Origin: Tenebrio molitor
Taxonomy: Eukaryota; Arthropoda; Insecta; Coleoptera; Tenebrionidae
DNA: 64,000 nt
NCBI RefSeq assembly: GCF_963966145.1
Contig: NC_091051.1
Span: 62,001-126,000 of the forward strand
Reading direction: 5' to 3'
The position numbers were made by a program, and so were the translations under genes. The notes under the pieces are model-generated. The model was not told the origin of the DNA. It was given only the letters and a program-made list of their open reading frames with translations, and ran no database searches. How positions within the stretch are numbered: position 1 is the stretch's first letter; every line of letters begins with the position of its first letter. Of this stretch, positions 63,101 through 64,000 are shown piece after piece.

Positions 63101-64000
63101 AGCGACTTAGAGCGATGAATTTGGCACCGCTGGATTCCTCTCGTCAAGCAGCTTCTTTTGAGCAAAAAATCTTCAAAAATTAAAAAAAATATTTTTTTGC
63201 GAATTTCGCAAAAATTTTTATTCGAAAAGAAGCTCTTTGACGAGAGGAATCCAACGGTGTAACATTTATTGCCGTAGCTTGCTTAATAACGGAGATATGG
63301 CCGTTTAAAGTTTTGAAAGTTCAAACGGCCATAACTCCGTTATTAAGCGACTTAGAGCGATGAATTTGGCACCGTTGGATTCCTCTCGTCAAGCAGCTTC
63401 TTTTGAGCGAAAAATCTTCAAAAATTAAAAAAAATATTTTTTTGCGAATTTCGCAAAAATTTTTATTTGAAAAGATGCTCTTTGACGAGAGGAATCCAAC
63501 GGTGTAAAATTCATTGCCGTAACTTGCTTAATAACGGAGCTATGGCCGTTTAAATTTTTGAAATTTCAAACGGCCATAACTCCGTTATTAAGCGACTTAG
63601 AGCGATGAATTTGGCACCGTTGGATTCCTCTCGTCAAGCAGCTTCTTTTGAGCGAAAAATCTTCAAAAATTAAAAAAAATATTTTTTTGCGAATTTCGCA
63701 AAAATTTTTATTGGAAAAGAAGCTCTTTGACGAGAGGAATCCAACGGTGTAACATTTATTGCCGTAGCTTGCTTAATAACGGAGATATGGCCGTTTAAAG
63801 TTTTGAAAGTTCAAACGGCCATAACTCCGTTATTAAGCGACTTAGAGCGATGAATTTGGCACCGCTGGATTCCTCTCGTCAAGCAGCTTCTTTTGAGCGA
63901 AAAATCTTCAAAAATTAAAAAAAATATTTTTTTGCGAATTTCGCAAAAATTTTTATTCGAAAAGAAGCTCTTTGACGAGAGGAATCCAACGGTGTAACAT
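60104..64000. repeat. Right-end block with five-T-loop and CCGCTGG units
   Basis: Five-T-loop c-heads at 61084, 61819, 62799 and 63534 are each preceded by the GTAACTTGC linker. From 61819 each is followed by an a-head unit with CCGCTGG (62064, 63044, 63779), giving partial HORs of 980 bp (61819-62798) and 735 bp (62799-63533). Another CCGCTGG unit lies at 60349. GAGCAAAAA marks 60349, 61084, 62064 and 63044. Unit 63534 has the private TTGGAAAAG. The final unit starts at 63779 and is cut by the window at unit position 222. Confidence 0.85.

Larger units (their letters stand above)
1..64000. repeat. 245-bp tandem satellite array, whole window
   Basis: About 261 consecutive units follow one another head to tail with no unrelated sequence between them. 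Unit starts (ACGGAG) step by 245 bp almost everywhere. Exceptions are 244- or 246-bp units from single-base indels, five units of 235-236 bp with a 10-bp deletion, and one 381-bp fusion of two truncated units. Units of different subtypes differ at only a few percent of positions; for example unit 1 and the unit at 736 differ at about seven sites. The array begins before base 1 and continues past 64000. No reading frame exceeds 66 codons on either strand. Length, homogeneity and lack of genes fit eukaryotic satellite heterochromatin; the organism and genomic location are not shown by the sequence. Confidence 0.98.

Noticed and set aside
1..64000. CRISPR array.
   Set aside because: The period is 245 bp and there are no unique spacers; every part of the unit is repeated, and no cas-like genes are present.
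1..64000. rRNA, tRNA or snRNA gene clusters as the source of the tandem repeat.
   Set aside because: The unit lacks a cloverleaf with internal A and B boxes and has no recognisable conserved rRNA segment. Its folding is explained by two simple inverted repeats.
1..64000. Promoters or replication origins from the A/T-rich core and TATATT-like strings.
   Set aside because: Such strings recur in every unit by composition, and nothing downstream would be controlled by them.

Overview
The whole 64 kb window is one uninterrupted tandem satellite array. It is built from about 261 head-to-tail copies of a monomer of about 245 bp (36% GC in the first copy), plus a 222-bp partial copy at the right end. 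No unique DNA, gene, RNA gene or mobile-element body was found, and the array runs off both ends. I set the monomer phase at ACGGAG, so unit 1 is 1-245 and later units start at 246, 491, 736, 981 and so on. An array this long, this homogeneous and without genes suggests heterochromatin of a eukaryote, pericentromeric, centromeric or subtelomeric. The species cannot be told from the sequence, and I do not recognise the family.

Monomer design: each unit holds two long inverted repeats. IR-B has 35-bp arms at unit positions 82-116 and 182-216. IR-A has 26-bp arms that span the unit boundary (238-263 and 280-305 in the window). Both obey the same reflection, x to 298-x modulo 245, so the whole array is nearly its own reverse complement in register. 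The unit therefore looks like an inverted duplication of a half-unit of about 122 bp. Between the IR-B arms lies an A/T-rich core containing a 21-bp palindrome built on GCGAA-T-TTCGC.

Variant code used below. Head at unit positions 5-11: a-head (AGATATG), c-head (AGCTATG), g-head (AGCTGTG). Loop of IR-A: AAAG or AAAA before TTTTGAAA, followed by TTTC or GTTC; or the deleted form TTTAAATTTTGAAATTTAAA. IR-B left arm: CAAGCAG, CAAGCCG or CAACCAG. After the arm: GAGCGAAAA, GAGCCAAAA, GAGGGAAAA, GAGCAAAAA or GAGCGACAAA. Right of the core: TTCGAAAAG, TTTGAAAAG or TTTGTAAAG.

Layout: 1-4404 is dominated by a trimeric higher-order repeat (HOR) of 734 bp. 4405-7234 is mixed and holds one fused, truncated unit at 4895-5275. 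7235-11156 carries 736-bp trimers. 12872 to about 35540 holds three diverged copies of a superunit of about 6 kb, each ending in a run of 490-bp dimers; copies 2 and 3 lie 6,859 bp apart. 35410-42023 is a mosaic of the same variants. Near 42 kb the array changes subfamily: c- and g-heads largely disappear, and TTTGTAAAG, GCGACAAAT and a 10-bp deletion appear. 42024-55207 has a HOR of about nine units (about 2.2 kb) and longer duplications. 55208-64000 carries 734-, 979- and 735-bp HORs and a further variant, TTTAAATTTTTGAAA.

No genes work together here. The content is a record of repeated unequal exchange and conversion in a palindromic satellite. The six short reading frames of 64-66 codons are by-products of single monomers and are not annotated.
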